DNA of 49,877 nucleotides from a virus. The stretch spans positions 1 through 49,877 of IMG/VR virus record IMGVR_UViG_3300027963_000104; one strand, 5' to 3'. The position numbers and the translations under genes are program-made. Each line of letters begins with the position of its first letter. Position 1 is the first letter of the stretch. Positions 31,825 to 41,934 of this stretch are shown here, in pieces. Under the pieces are notes generated by a model that searched no databases, had not been told where the DNA came from, and was given only the letters and a program-made list of their open reading frames with translations.

Positions 31825-34800
31825 TTAATTTTCAACCCAAGACTTTGTTGGCTTTTTGTATTTTAATCTTATTAATACTTTGTTTTTAGCAGTTGATAAA
31901 ATTTCATCTACTTTATTCTGTAATGCACTTTCTTTTTTGTACTCTTTATTTTCTTTCTCTTTTTTAAGTTCTGATTCAGAAAACTTCTTAGATAACATAC
32001 CTATGTTAGTCCCTTCTGTACCTTCTATAGGTTGTGTTTCCATTTCCCCTTCTGATTCGACTTGAACTGTTTGTTCAAATTCTTTTTCTGATAAATCTAT
32101 TAGTTCTAACTTGATTTCTTTTTGATATGCTTCTATAAATTTATCATATTGTTCGGGAGTTAATGGCTCATCTAAACCCAATTTATCAGGAGCAGGTACT
32201 TCTTTAAAATCAACTCCTAATTTCTGATATCTTTTCAATATACCACTATCTGCAATTTGTTTTTCATCAAATATTTTTTTGCCTTCTCCTGTGGGAACTA
32301 ATTGTCGTAATCCTGGGATAGCCATTTCTAATGATTGTACAAACCTCTCACCCCAATTACCTTGTGGTTTTCTTTTTATAGGTGTCCCCATAGGATGTAT
32401 CCCTTCACCCTCTTCTGTATCTGTCCATTGTGCCATTTGTTTTGAAAACCCTGGGACAGCCATATTTATTACTTTATTAGTAACTGCATCCTCCAATAAT
32501 TTAACTTTAGATTCATCTTTCATTTTTTTATCAGTAAGCGCATTTACTAATCCTCCTACTACTCCATATTCAAGCATATTCAAAAATGGATTCTTTTTTA
32601 AAATCTCCATATCGCTTAATAAAAATGATTCAATCCAATTGAATTTACTTTTTTCATCTTTAAATTTATGAGCAGTTTCTACTCCACTGAAAAAACTTTC
32701 AAATTCTGGAACGTGAACCAAATTCTTACTAATATGCATCCCATTAAATTCAATAGAGCCATCCTCATTTAATTTAACTTTATCTTTATTATAATATCCT
32801 AAAGCAAACATAGTTGCTCCCATACTTCCATACATAATGGCTTTAGATAATGCTTGACCCTGAGCCTCTGTTAATCCTTCAGTACCTTTAAAAATCAATT
32901 TAGCAACACTAGGATGTTGAGTACTTTCAGCTCCAAATGATTTGCCTGTAATTGCTTGTATTAAACCATATTTTGTCAATAATGCTCTACTAATATAATT
33001 CAAAGGTATTTTTACAATTGGAGCTTCCGTTTTTAAGAAAGTAGATGCTGCACCACTTCCCTTTGTTAATTCCCTAAACTTGTCAACAGTTTTATTATCG
33101 CCCATAAGAATAGCATCTTTACCATGCTCTAATGCTAGTTTATTAATTCTCATTAATACTTCCTCATTAGTAACATCATACTTATCATATTCTCCTTTTA
33201 ATGCTTCTAGTTCGCTTGGTGTTAAACTTTTATCTTCCATTTTCTTCCCAATCTCAGCCATTTTAGTCATAGCTTGACCAGTTAACATTTCATGTGCAAA
33301 TTGGAATTCAGGATTTTTAACAAACGATTTTATGTAACCATGCGACCTCCCTGGCATTTCTAATAACCCATTACCTGCTGACCATTCATCATACATAAAC
33401 TTATCTCCATACAATATTTCTTTTGTATCTATACCACTAAAATGTTCTTTTAGATTAGCTACAGAAAAATTTCTAATAAATTCAGAATAATATTTAGCCA
33501 TTGCTTTTAATGAAGGGTCACCGTAGACTCCCATTTTACCAGCAAAATCTTTAGATATCATTTTTGCTATATTAGCAATAACTTTTTGATATCCGAACTT
33601 AAATGGCTTTAACAATAAGTTATGTCCTACTACTGCTGCAAGTTTTACGAATGTGGTAGGATATGATAATACTGAGAACCTTTGCCATTGATAAATCCTA
33701 TCGGCTAACTTTTCAGACCATGGTCTTTTGTCCATTAAATCTGTTCTTCTATTTTTTTGCCATTCAAATAATGTCTTAGCGTATTCTGATTGTAATGCTT
33801 TATACTGACTTATCTTATCCTTCAATTCTTTTTTAGATGATGTATAATCTTTTTCTTCTGTAAAATATTTGCTTGCATTTTTTAAGTTAGGGAAGAGATG
33901 GTTTCTAACATCATTTTCTGTCCAATCTGGAAATATATCTTTTACGTCATCTAAGATATCTTTTACTAAAACATCCAACTTAACTGCTCCTTGATAGAAT
34001 TTTTCTGCTGCTAATTTACCTATTTCTATTGCTATTTTAGGGTCAACACCAGAACTCATATTACCTCTAAGACCTCTTAAATTATCTTTAATTTTCTTTA
34101 CTCGTTCTGCCGATGCAGATAATTTTTCTGATGCTTTTTTATTTCTATCTTCTTTTTCTTTTGCTACAGATTGGTCTTTTAATTCTTTTAACTTTTCGTT
34201 TTCAGCTTTTACTCTTTCGTTTTCTTGAATTAAAGCATCTACTTCTGCTTTAGTTTTTTCTAGTTTAGCTTTTGTTTCTGCTATTTGGTTATATGCTTCT
34301 TTTATTTCTTTACTTTGTTCGGGAGTTAATGATTTTAACCCTTTAGAAGACATATATTGCTTTTCCATTGTAGCTAAATCCATCCCCCTATTAACCCATA
34401 ATTGTCTTAATCTGAATATGCTACTTGCTGTTCTACCTAAATATCTATTCGCTAATGCATTGTCCTGCATTTCATTTTGCACATCCATTATTTTTTTAGC
34501 TATTTCGGCTTGTTTTGCAGGGTCTGACTCGTTAATCATTTCATTCATTAACCCAGCTTCCTTACCTTTTAATTCAGCTAAATCATACATCAATACAGCT
34601 TGGTCTGCTTCTGAACCTTCCTTAGTAGTAATTATTTTATCTCTTACATCTTTTGCTGTAATAATACCAGATTTAATTTTTTCTTTTACAGTATTATAAA
34701 TCTTAGCAACATCTGTATCTTGAAGTTTAGCTATTATGTTATCTAATACATCAGTACCAAATCTTCCCTCTACAAAAGCATCATTAACAGCATTAGCCAT

Positions 34801-37800
34801 CTTAGTCATCTCTGGGTCTTCTTCTGGTGCTGTTTTTTTAGTTTCTCCTGTTGGGGGAACTGCTGGAGGGACTTCTGATGGTTTTTTACCCCCCATTAAT
34901 TGGTCAATTTCATTAAGAGTTAGTCCTATTTTTTTAGCTACAGATGCTATTGCTATTCTTATATCTTGTTCGGATTCTCCTGCTTTTCTTTGAGATTCTA
35001 TATAATCTTTTATTTTAGATTCATTTGTTCCTAACGAAAATTTAGTACTTTGTTTTGTTATTTGTGATAAATCTTTACTTGTAATATCGCTTACTTTTTT
35101 GCCACTTAATATATCTTTTAAAGCAGCATCAACAAATTGATTTATATCTAAATTTTGAAATTGCTCTGGAGTCATTGATTCAAATCCTGCTATTTGTTTT
35201 ATTGCTTGATACAAAGTATTAAGCCAATTTACAAATGCTATTTTTTGAGCTTCATTTACAAAAAGCTCTCCTTTATCCCCAATGGCTTTCGCTAATGCTT
35301 CATCAGCAACAGTTTCTTTTATGGCATCTGCATTTTCACTTTTTTCATTTATAATAAACTTGCCAGTGGTTTTATCTTTAATAATAGCATCTGAACCAAA
35401 TTCAGCTTTTATTAATTTTTGATATTGTGAATCATTTAAAACATAATCATGATATTTAGTTCCAGTAATTAAATCAACCCCTTTAGAATATATTTCTGGC
35501 TTGTAATTTTTAGCAAAAGCATTCCATATATGACTAAATTCATGTATTGATGTATTATTGTTTAAATATTCTGGATTTAGATATATTCTTCCATCTTTTA
35601 CAAACCCATATGATTTACCATCTTTATTAAATAATTTTTGCGCTTTAAAATCTTCTTCAAGTTTTTTATATTCACTTGAATTTATTTCAACAGATATACC
35701 AGGGAATGCTTTTTGCAGAAATTTAACCAGCTTTTCTTGGGCAGATAATTTAGGACTTTCAAATATTGAAATAAATCCTGTTTTTGCTTTTTGTAATAAA
35801 TTATTAAAAGTGACCCCGTTTATTTTTTGAGTGTATCTTTCGTCTATTATTTTTTGACTTAACTTATATTTTTCTTTTTTTAATTTATCTAGTAATTCTT
35901 CTTTTGTATTGCCAGACAATTCAATACCTTTTTTATTTTTAATTGAAAATTTATCAACCCCTGTCCCTTCTTGAGCATAAAATTTACCATCAGCATTTTG
36001 AAATATTGATACTCTTACTTTCTGTCCATTTCTTTTTGCATTTTCATCAACAATAGTAGTAGCAGTTTTAACAAAATTATCCATCATTTCTGGAGAAAGA
36101 TGATGCATTTGAGTTGTTTCATTAAAGACTCCAATAGGGAAACCTTCAACACCATATGGATAATTCTTATGTCTTTCTCTATTTTTATCCTCTATAACTT
36201 TAGAATCTGGGTCTATTGCTAATAAAACCATAGGCTGACCTTTGTCTATCCCATTCATTGCAGGTTCTTCTATAGCTCTAGATACGCTTTCTATAGAAAT
36301 GCCTTTACTTTTTAAAAGTTCAGCTAATTTATTGCCAGTTTCTGTAGATGTGGTTTTTTCTGTAGATAAAAATACATTTTGTATTATACTAGCTTTTGAA
36401 CCTAATGGCAATTTAGAATCTTTACCATGAAGTATATTTTCTAATTCAACAAAATTATTAGCAGAATTTACTACCTCTATATATTGTTCTTTCCCTTCCC
36501 ATTTTAATTTGTTTAATCTCTCCTTTGCTAATTTAAAAAACAATTCCTTTTCTTGATTAGTTAAACTTGTCTCTATTTGCCTAAATGCTTCTCTAGTATG
36601 TGCTTCATTACTCAATATCCCATCATTGCCCATTTTGTATATAGAGACTAAACCATATTCTTTATTATCTGGAATAGCTTCATCTATTCTTTTTTTCTGC
36701 TCTTCGGAAAGATTTAAACTATCAAAATAATGCTGTTTTAATTCTTTACCTGTTATTTTATTTGCTTTTTTTGCAGCATTTATCATAGCAGAACCTGCAC
36801 CTTCCCCAACAGATGCCCATCCAAATATTTTTTTACCTTTCTCTATTTGACCATTAATTAAATCCATTAATGATTTAAATGGATATCCTATACCACCTTC
36901 TTCTCTAATTGTTTTCTTTTCTACTTTACCAGTTGTTGGATTCATTACATCAACTGTTCTTTCGCCAGTAGTCAATGTATCAGACATTCCCAACCCTACA
37001 GATTTCCCTAATAAATAATTAAGAGATATTCTTAATTTACTCATTAATTTTGATTCTGGTCTTTTATCGGACTCTTCTATTACTATTTTTTGAGTTGGGA
37101 CTGATGGGTCAATAGTTTCTTCAATATTTACAGTTTCAGATGTTGAACTATTTTTATTGTCTAAAACTGCATCAAATATTTTTTTAACATTTCCAGCTTG
37201 GTCTGCACTTAAATTTTCATTTAAATCAATTTTAAACTGAGGTTTTACTCCATCTTCAAATTCTGTATTTGTACTTTCTGTTTCTTCTGTAGGCAAGCCT
37301 AGAACAGATAGAAGACCTTCTGCTATTTTTTTATGTTTGGGAACTTCTGCTTTAGGCTCAGTACCTGATTGTTTTGTTTCTGTTACAACAGGTTCTGCTT
37401 TGCCTTTTTGCTTGGGAAGTTCTGTTTGAGTTTTTTCTTTAGCTTTTTTGTCTTCTAAATGTTTTGCGATATCTGTAATTAAAGTTCCTTTAGGTTCTAT
37501 TTTAGGAGCTGAAGCCTTTTTTTCTTCAGCCATTTTTTTAATTATATTATCACTACTTTCTACTGTTATTTCGCCTTTTACATTATCTCCTTCTGTTGAT
37601 AATTTTATTTTGCCGTAAGGGAATCCTTGAACCGTATATTCAACACCATTTACATTTACATTGTCACCTAATTGTATTTTATTTACATTAGATTTAATTT
37701 TAGATAATTCATTAGCCGTACTAGTCCCTAATACTTTTCTTTTTTCAGCAGCAAAAGACATAGCATTTGCTTTTAAATCAGCACTTTTTCTGCTTTCACT

Positions 37801-40800
37801 TAAATTGCTATTTTTTATGCTTTCTGCTTTTTTCTTTTCAACATCATCTAACTTTTTCCATTCATCATAAGTAGACTTATCTATTTCAATATGAGTTCCT
37901 GCTGCTTCTGAACTAGATGTTGGAACTACATAAGTATTATTTTCACCATCACTATATACATTCTTATCTATTTGTACAAATCCTTTTTTTTCTTCTTTGG
38001 GAACTTCTGCTTTTACTTCCCCTACACCTGCATTTTTTTGTTTTGGTTGACTACTTTCAAATTGTGCTTGTGCTTGTTTCTGTACATTTTCGCTAACCTT
38101 TGTTGTCTGTCCCCCTACTTGTTGTTGCCAAACACCTTCTTTGTAAATCATTTGTCTGGGAACTCCTCCTTTTACTTGTGGAGGCAATTCTACAGTAGCC
38201 CCTTCTTCTAATTTCTGTTGGGGAACTTCTGCTTTTGCTTCCCCTACACCTTCTTTCAATAAAGGTGTAATAAGTTTATCGTACTTGTCATAAATTTCTT
38301 GTCGTTTTACTTTGTCTGTTGGGTCAGGCATTGCTTCGTACTCTGCTTTTTCTTCTGCTCTTAGTTGTTCTACTGTTTTTTGTTTGGGAACTTCTCTTTT
38401 TTTACCTATTAAATCTTCTACTGCTTTAATTAATTTAGGATTAGTCCCATCAGCTTTTGCTTTATGATATGCTTCAGATATTTCTTTTGGATTTGTTAAA
38501 TCATAATCAGAACTTAATGGGATTTTTAATTTTATTTCATTTATTGTTTTTCCACTAATTTCATTTGATAAAGCACTAGTTGTACTCTCTACATCTTTTA
38601 ATGGCTCTACTTCCCCGACTTTCTGCTCAACTCCTTCACCTTCTCCTTCAACCCCTGGTGTTTGAAGTACTCCACCTGCGCCAGTCGTTTCTGTGCTTCC
38701 TCCTTTGATAGGCTCGGCTTGCTTAGATGCTTGCCCTTCTCCGACAGCACCTGATACCCCTCCTGTGTTTTTCTTATCATATTCTTCTATTTTAAATACT
38801 GTTTCAGTATTATTTTTATCAATAAAATATTGCTTAGGGTCTTGTTTTAATCTTTCTAATTCTTCTTGTGCTGTTTGGGAATCCTTGCCACCTGCTTTTA
38901 TTTGTGTTGTTAATTTTTCTACTTCAGTTTTTACTTCTGGGATTGCATCCTCGTATTCATACCATTCTCTTCTTACACCTCCTGCATCTACAACCATTTG
39001 AAGGTATTTTTCATTATCTCCAATATACTCTATCTCTACATTAGGGTCATTTTTAACTGCGTCTAAAAATTCTTTTTCAGTTACAGCTTTACCTTTTAAT
39101 AAAAATTGTTCTGCTTGTTTTGTTGGTTCTATTTTAACTTCATGCTCACTAGCTTTATCTTTTCCTTTTGTTATGACTTCTATTTGCTTAGATAATTCAT
39201 TAGATTTGTCAATAAAACTTTTACTTGCTGTAGGGTCTTGAGTAGAAGTAGCTTTTTTTGCGTATATATTAGCTTGCATTCTTAACAACAATATCTTTTG
39301 CTTTTGAGCTTCAGTTAAGTCTTTAAAAATCGGGTCGCTATAATTTTGATTTATGGCAGTAACTTCGTTTAAATTATTAAGCAATTCTTCCTTTTCACCT
39401 TGTAATTTAGGATTGTCTCCATATTTCTTATTTATCATTTCCCTGTAATACTCAGGATTCTTTGCCATGTCAAAAAGAGTCTTCCCTACTGTTATTTTTT
39501 CTCCAGGTTTTATAGATGAAAATAAATTTAATAAAACTGTTGATTTAAGTGTAGGGATAAAGTTGTTTATATATTCTTCTGCTATCTCTGGGAGTTCCTT
39601 GCCTCCTGCATCAAATAATTTATAAACTGCATCATGTGCTGCTGTAAATGAATTCATTACTGTAGCATTTTTCATTGAATTAGCTCCAAATCTAACACCA
39701 AAATCTTTAATTTTACCCCATACTTCTTCCCCAGCTTTTGCTTGAGTAATTTCTCCTGTTCTTAATTTGCCTACAACATTAGATACATCTTTTTTCAATA
39801 AATTTAACGCACCTTTTGATATTTTATTTATATCTAAGAATTTAGTTAAATATAAATCTATTGCCGTATTTGAACCTGTCAATAATTGTCGTTGTACCTC
39901 ATCAGCAAATGTATTTCCAGGTATTTTTAACAATGCTTCTTTTTTGTTTTCCCCATAAAAAGCTAAAGTTGTTGTAAGCATATGAGTCGCTTCAGCCCCA
40001 AGCCCCATTGCTCCTGCTGGAATACCCATCATAGCTAATGTAGCAGCAAAGCCTGTCACTTCCCCTATTTGATACATTGTTCCTCCCCAACCTATAGGGT
40101 CTACTTGTGCTGTTGTGCGTTCTGCTAATGCTCTATCAATTACAGCTTTATCGCTAAATACTTCATTTGCTATTGCTCCTGGTATTCCTGGTACAAATTT
40201 AAGCCCTTGTTCTACTGTACCTGCTCCTTTATGAATAGTACCATAAATACCTTCATAAATACCATAACTTAAATCACCTACAGGAACAATATCCTCTTTA
40301 AACCATTCTAATCCACCTACTATAGCTGTAAGACCTCTAACAGTTTTCCAAAACCATTTTTGTTTGGGAGCTATTTCCGTTTTATATGTATTTACATCTT
40401 CTTCAGTAATCTGACCCTCTTTTAACAATTTATCTACTATAATATCTAACTTATCTGTTGTTGGATTATTAGCAAAAGCATTCGCATATTCTTTTTGGTA
40501 TACACTACCTATTTTTTGTAATAATTTACTTTTTGCATACTCTGGGAAATCCTTGTTGAATTTCATTTTAGCTTCAACAATTTTAGCATATAACGTAGGG
40601 TCTTTCTTTGCGTATTCTAGTACAGCAGGGTCAGATATAAAAGCATCTACAGTTTGACCTCTAGTGCTTCTATTTACATTGCCTTCTAATGCATCAATTT
40701 GTCCACTAAACTCTGGGTCTAAAGATTTCCTATAACTCATTGCAGCATCTTCTATTGAAGTTGCTGATTGGAATGCATCTTCTAATGCTACTTTTTGAGA

Positions 40801-41931
40801 GTACACATTAAATACCATTTGGTCTACAACACTATTAGGGTCTAGTTTGCTTTTTATTGAGCTTAAAGTGTATTCGTCTAAATCTTGTTTGGGAACTGGT
40901 TGACCTGAAATGATTGAAGATAAATCTTGTTGATTATATTTTAATTTCAAATCATTTGTATCTATTTTATTAGACAAATAATCTTTAGCTGTATCTGGAG
41001 TTACATTTGATTCTATATAAACACCTGCGCTTTCTTTTAAATTATTTAAAGATTCATCCGTAGTTTTAAAACCTGTAATTTTTTTACTACTAGCATTTGT
41101 AATAATATTAGTTGCTTGTGTAGTGTAATTGTTTAATGTATTAAGATTATTTACTATTGCTTCAGGTTCTACCTTATTAAAGGCAGTCATATCTTTCATT
41201 CCTGATTCATTCCATGCATTTGCTAATTGATTGCTCGCTTTTTTATCCCCTTCTTTTTCAAGATTATAATCATTTTTAACTCCATTAACTCGATTAATAT
41301 AGTAAGGGTAATTTTCTTTTCTTAATATACTAAAATAAGGTTTATTATAAGGCTTAACTTTTTCTCCTGATTCTATAATAAATTCCCTTTCAAAAACCTC
41401 ATCTGGGATACCTTTTAATTCAGTTAGGATTTGTTCTTGAGCTTTTTCATCAATGCCACTTTCTCTTAATTTTTGCTCATATAGAGATTGTTTTTGTTTA
41501 TTATAATAAACATCAAACATCCTCTCTTGACCCATACTTTTAAGAACATTGTCTTTATGTTTTTTTACATTTAATGCAAGACTAACTTCATCAGTAGGTT
41601 CATTTTCATCTATAGTAATTGGTACTCCTATTTCTACCTTTGGCTCTTCACTTTTTGAAGGTGATTGTAATTGTGATTGTGCAGGGGAAGTTGTAGTTTG
41701 ACCACCATTTTGCAATTCTTGACCACCAGTTTGCGATACCTGACCATTGTTTTTTTTTACAAGGGTTTCAAAGTCGCCAAACTTCCCTAATGTTTTTTCA
41801 CCAATAGTAGAATGAAAATCTTTTCTATATTGTGCATCATTCTGCATCAAATCTTTAAAATCAGCAAAAGACCCAAATTTACTTTCACCACCTAATTTAG
41901 AAAATAGGTCTTCTATATATTTTTCATCCAT
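31825..41931 (-). CDS. Giant internal virion (polyvalent) protein with metallopeptidase motif
   Basis: 3,368 residues, one fifth of the window. The first 60 residues contain two related segments (LFSKLGGESKFGSFADFKDL and KTLGKFGDFETL). A Gly/Ala-rich hydrophobic stretch (about 620-660, GFAATLAMMGIPAGAMGLG) and another near 3,020-3,040 could cross or insert in a membrane. Residues about 1,060-1,560 are Glu/Lys/Pro-rich with AEVPK repeats. A zincin motif HEFSH (His2130, Glu2131, His2134) is followed by a Glu-rich third-ligand candidate (KETVADEAL, about 70 residues later). A coiled coil runs near 2,530-2,620. Such proteins are ejected with the DNA in relatives and carry several enzymes. Function beyond that is inferred. 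Confidence 0.75.
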   Translation of the reverse strand: MDEKYIEDLFSKLGGESKFGSFADFKDLMQNDAQYRKDFHSTIGEKTLGKFGDFETLVKKNNGQVSQTGGQELQNGGQTTTSPAQSQLQSPSKSEEPKVEIGVPITIDENEPTDEVSLALNVKKHKDNVLKSMGQERMFDVYYNKQKQSLYEQKLRESGIDEKAQEQILTELKGIPDEVFEREFIIESGEKVKPYNKPYFSILRKENYPYYINRVNGVKNDYNLEKEGDKKASNQLANAWNESGMKDMTAFNKVEPEAIVNNLNTLNNYTTQATNIITNASSKKITGFKTTDESLNNLKESAGVYIESNVTPDTAKDYLSNKIDTNDLKLKYNQQDLSSIISGQPVPKQDLDEYTLSSIKSKLDPNSVVDQMVFNVYSQKVALEDAFQSATSIEDAAMSYRKSLDPEFSGQIDALEGNVNRSTRGQTVDAFISDPAVLEYAKKDPTLYAKIVEAKMKFNKDFPEYAKSKLLQKIGSVYQKEYANAFANNPTTDKLDIIVDKLLKEGQITEEDVNTYKTEIAPKQKWFWKTVRGLTAIVGGLEWFKEDIVPVGDLSYGIYEGIYGTIHKGAGTVEQGLKFVPGIPGAIANEVFSDKAVIDRALAERTTAQVDPIGWGGTMYQIGEVTGFAATLAMMGIPAGAMGLGAEATHMLTTTLAFYGENKKEALLKIPGNTFADEVQRQLLTGSNTAIDLYLTKFLDINKISKGALNLLKKDVSNVVGKLRTGEITQAKAGEEVWGKIKDFGVRFGANSMKNATVMNSFTAAHDAVYKLFDAGGKELPEIAEEYINNFIPTLKSTVLLNLFSSIKPGEKITVGKTLFDMAKNPEYYREMINKKYGDNPKLQGEKEELLNNLNEVTAINQNYSDPIFKDLTEAQKQKILLLRMQANIYAKKATSTQDPTASKSFIDKSNELSKQIEVITKGKDKASEHEVKIEPTKQAEQFLLKGKAVTEKEFLDAVKNDPNVEIEYIGDNEKYLQMVVDAGGVRREWYEYEDAIPEVKTEVEKLTTQIKAGGKDSQTAQEELERLKQDPKQYFIDKNNTETVFKIEEYDKKNTGGVSGAVGEGQASKQAEPIKGGSTETTGAGGVLQTPGVEGEGEGVEQKVGEVEPLKDVESTTSALSNEISGKTINEIKLKIPLSSDYDLTNPKEISEAYHKAKADGTNPKLIKAVEDLIGKKREVPKQKTVEQLRAEEKAEYEAMPDPTDKVKRQEIYDKYDKLITPLLKEGVGEAKAEVPQQKLEEGATVELPPQVKGGVPRQMIYKEGVWQQQVGGQTTKVSENVQKQAQAQFESSQPKQKNAGVGEVKAEVPKEEKKGFVQIDKNVYSDGENNTYVVPTSSSEAAGTHIEIDKSTYDEWKKLDDVEKKKAESIKNSNLSESRKSADLKANAMSFAAEKRKVLGTSTANELSKIKSNVNKIQLGDNVNVNGVEYTVQGFPYGKIKLSTEGDNVKGEITVESSDNIIKKMAEEKKASAPKIEPKGTLITDIAKHLEDKKAKEKTQTELPKQKGKAEPVVTETKQSGTEPKAEVPKHKKIAEGLLSVLGLPTEETESTNTEFEDGVKPQFKIDLNENLSADQAGNVKKIFDAVLDNKNSSTSETVNIEETIDPSVPTQKIVIEESDKRPESKLMSKLRISLNYLLGKSVGLGMSDTLTTGERTVDVMNPTTGKVEKKTIREEGGIGYPFKSLMDLINGQIEKGKKIFGWASVGEGAGSAMINAAKKANKITGKELKQHYFDSLNLSEEQKKRIDEAIPDNKEYGLVSIYKMGNDGILSNEAHTREAFRQIETSLTNQEKELFFKLAKERLNKLKWEGKEQYIEVVNSANNFVELENILHGKDSKLPLGSKASIIQNVFLSTEKTTSTETGNKLAELLKSKGISIESVSRAIEEPAMNGIDKGQPMVLLAIDPDSKVIEDKNRERHKNYPYGVEGFPIGVFNETTQMHHLSPEMMDNFVKTATTIVDENAKRNGQKVRVSIFQNADGKFYAQEGTGVDKFSIKNKKGIELSGNTKEELLDKLKKEKYKLSQKIIDERYTQKINGVTFNNLLQKAKTGFISIFESPKLSAQEKLVKFLQKAFPGISVEINSSEYKKLEEDFKAQKLFNKDGKSYGFVKDGRIYLNPEYLNNNTSIHEFSHIWNAFAKNYKPEIYSKGVDLITGTKYHDYVLNDSQYQKLIKAEFGSDAIIKDKTTGKFIINEKSENADAIKETVADEALAKAIGDKGELFVNEAQKIAFVNWLNTLYQAIKQIAGFESMTPEQFQNLDINQFVDAALKDILSGKKVSDITSKDLSQITKQSTKFSLGTNESKIKDYIESQRKAGESEQDIRIAIASVAKKIGLTLNEIDQLMGGKKPSEVPPAVPPTGETKKTAPEEDPEMTKMANAVNDAFVEGRFGTDVLDNIIAKLQDTDVAKIYNTVKEKIKSGIITAKDVRDKIITTKEGSEADQAVLMYDLAELKGKEAGLMNEMINESDPAKQAEIAKKIMDVQNEMQDNALANRYLGRTASSIFRLRQLWVNRGMDLATMEKQYMSSKGLKSLTPEQSKEIKEAYNQIAETKAKLEKTKAEVDALIQENERVKAENEKLKELKDQSVAKEKEDRNKKASEKLSASAERVKKIKDNLRGLRGNMSSGVDPKIAIEIGKLAAEKFYQGAVKLDVLVKDILDDVKDIFPDWTENDVRNHLFPNLKNASKYFTEEKDYTSSKKELKDKISQYKALQSEYAKTLFEWQKNRRTDLMDKRPWSEKLADRIYQWQRFSVLSYPTTFVKLAAVVGHNLLLKPFKFGYQKVIANIAKMISKDFAGKMGVYGDPSLKAMAKYYSEFIRNFSVANLKEHFSGIDTKEILYGDKFMYDEWSAGNGLLEMPGRSHGYIKSFVKNPEFQFAHEMLTGQAMTKMAEIGKKMEDKSLTPSELEALKGEYDKYDVTNEEVLMRINKLALEHGKDAILMGDNKTVDKFRELTKGSGAASTFLKTEAPIVKIPLNYISRALLTKYGLIQAITGKSFGAESTQHPSVAKLIFKGTEGLTEAQGQALSKAIMYGSMGATMFALGYYNKDKVKLNEDGSIEFNGMHISKNLVHVPEFESFFSGVETAHKFKDEKSKFNWIESFLLSDMEILKKNPFLNMLEYGVVGGLVNALTDKKMKDESKVKLLEDAVTNKVINMAVPGFSKQMAQWTDTEEGEGIHPMGTPIKRKPQGNWGERFVQSLEMAIPGLRQLVPTGEGKKIFDEKQIADSGILKRYQKLGVDFKEVPAPDKLGLDEPLTPEQYDKFIEAYQKEIKLELIDLSEKEFEQTVQVESEGEMETQPIEGTEGTNIGMLSKKFSESELKKEKENKEYKKESALQNKVDEILSTAKNKVLIRLKYKKPTKSWVEN
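37999..38250 (-). repeat. Near-identical 30-bp repeats encoding VGE-x-KAEVP
   Basis: The 30 bp at 37999-38028 and 38221-38250 differ at about one or two positions. They translate (reverse strand) as GVGEVKAEVP and GVGEAKAEVP. Related but more diverged AEVPK segments occur at 37336-37420 and 38386-38400. They lie in the low-complexity Pro/Glu/Lys part of the giant protein and probably grew by local duplication. Confidence 0.6.
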
Positions 41932-41934
41932 TTT

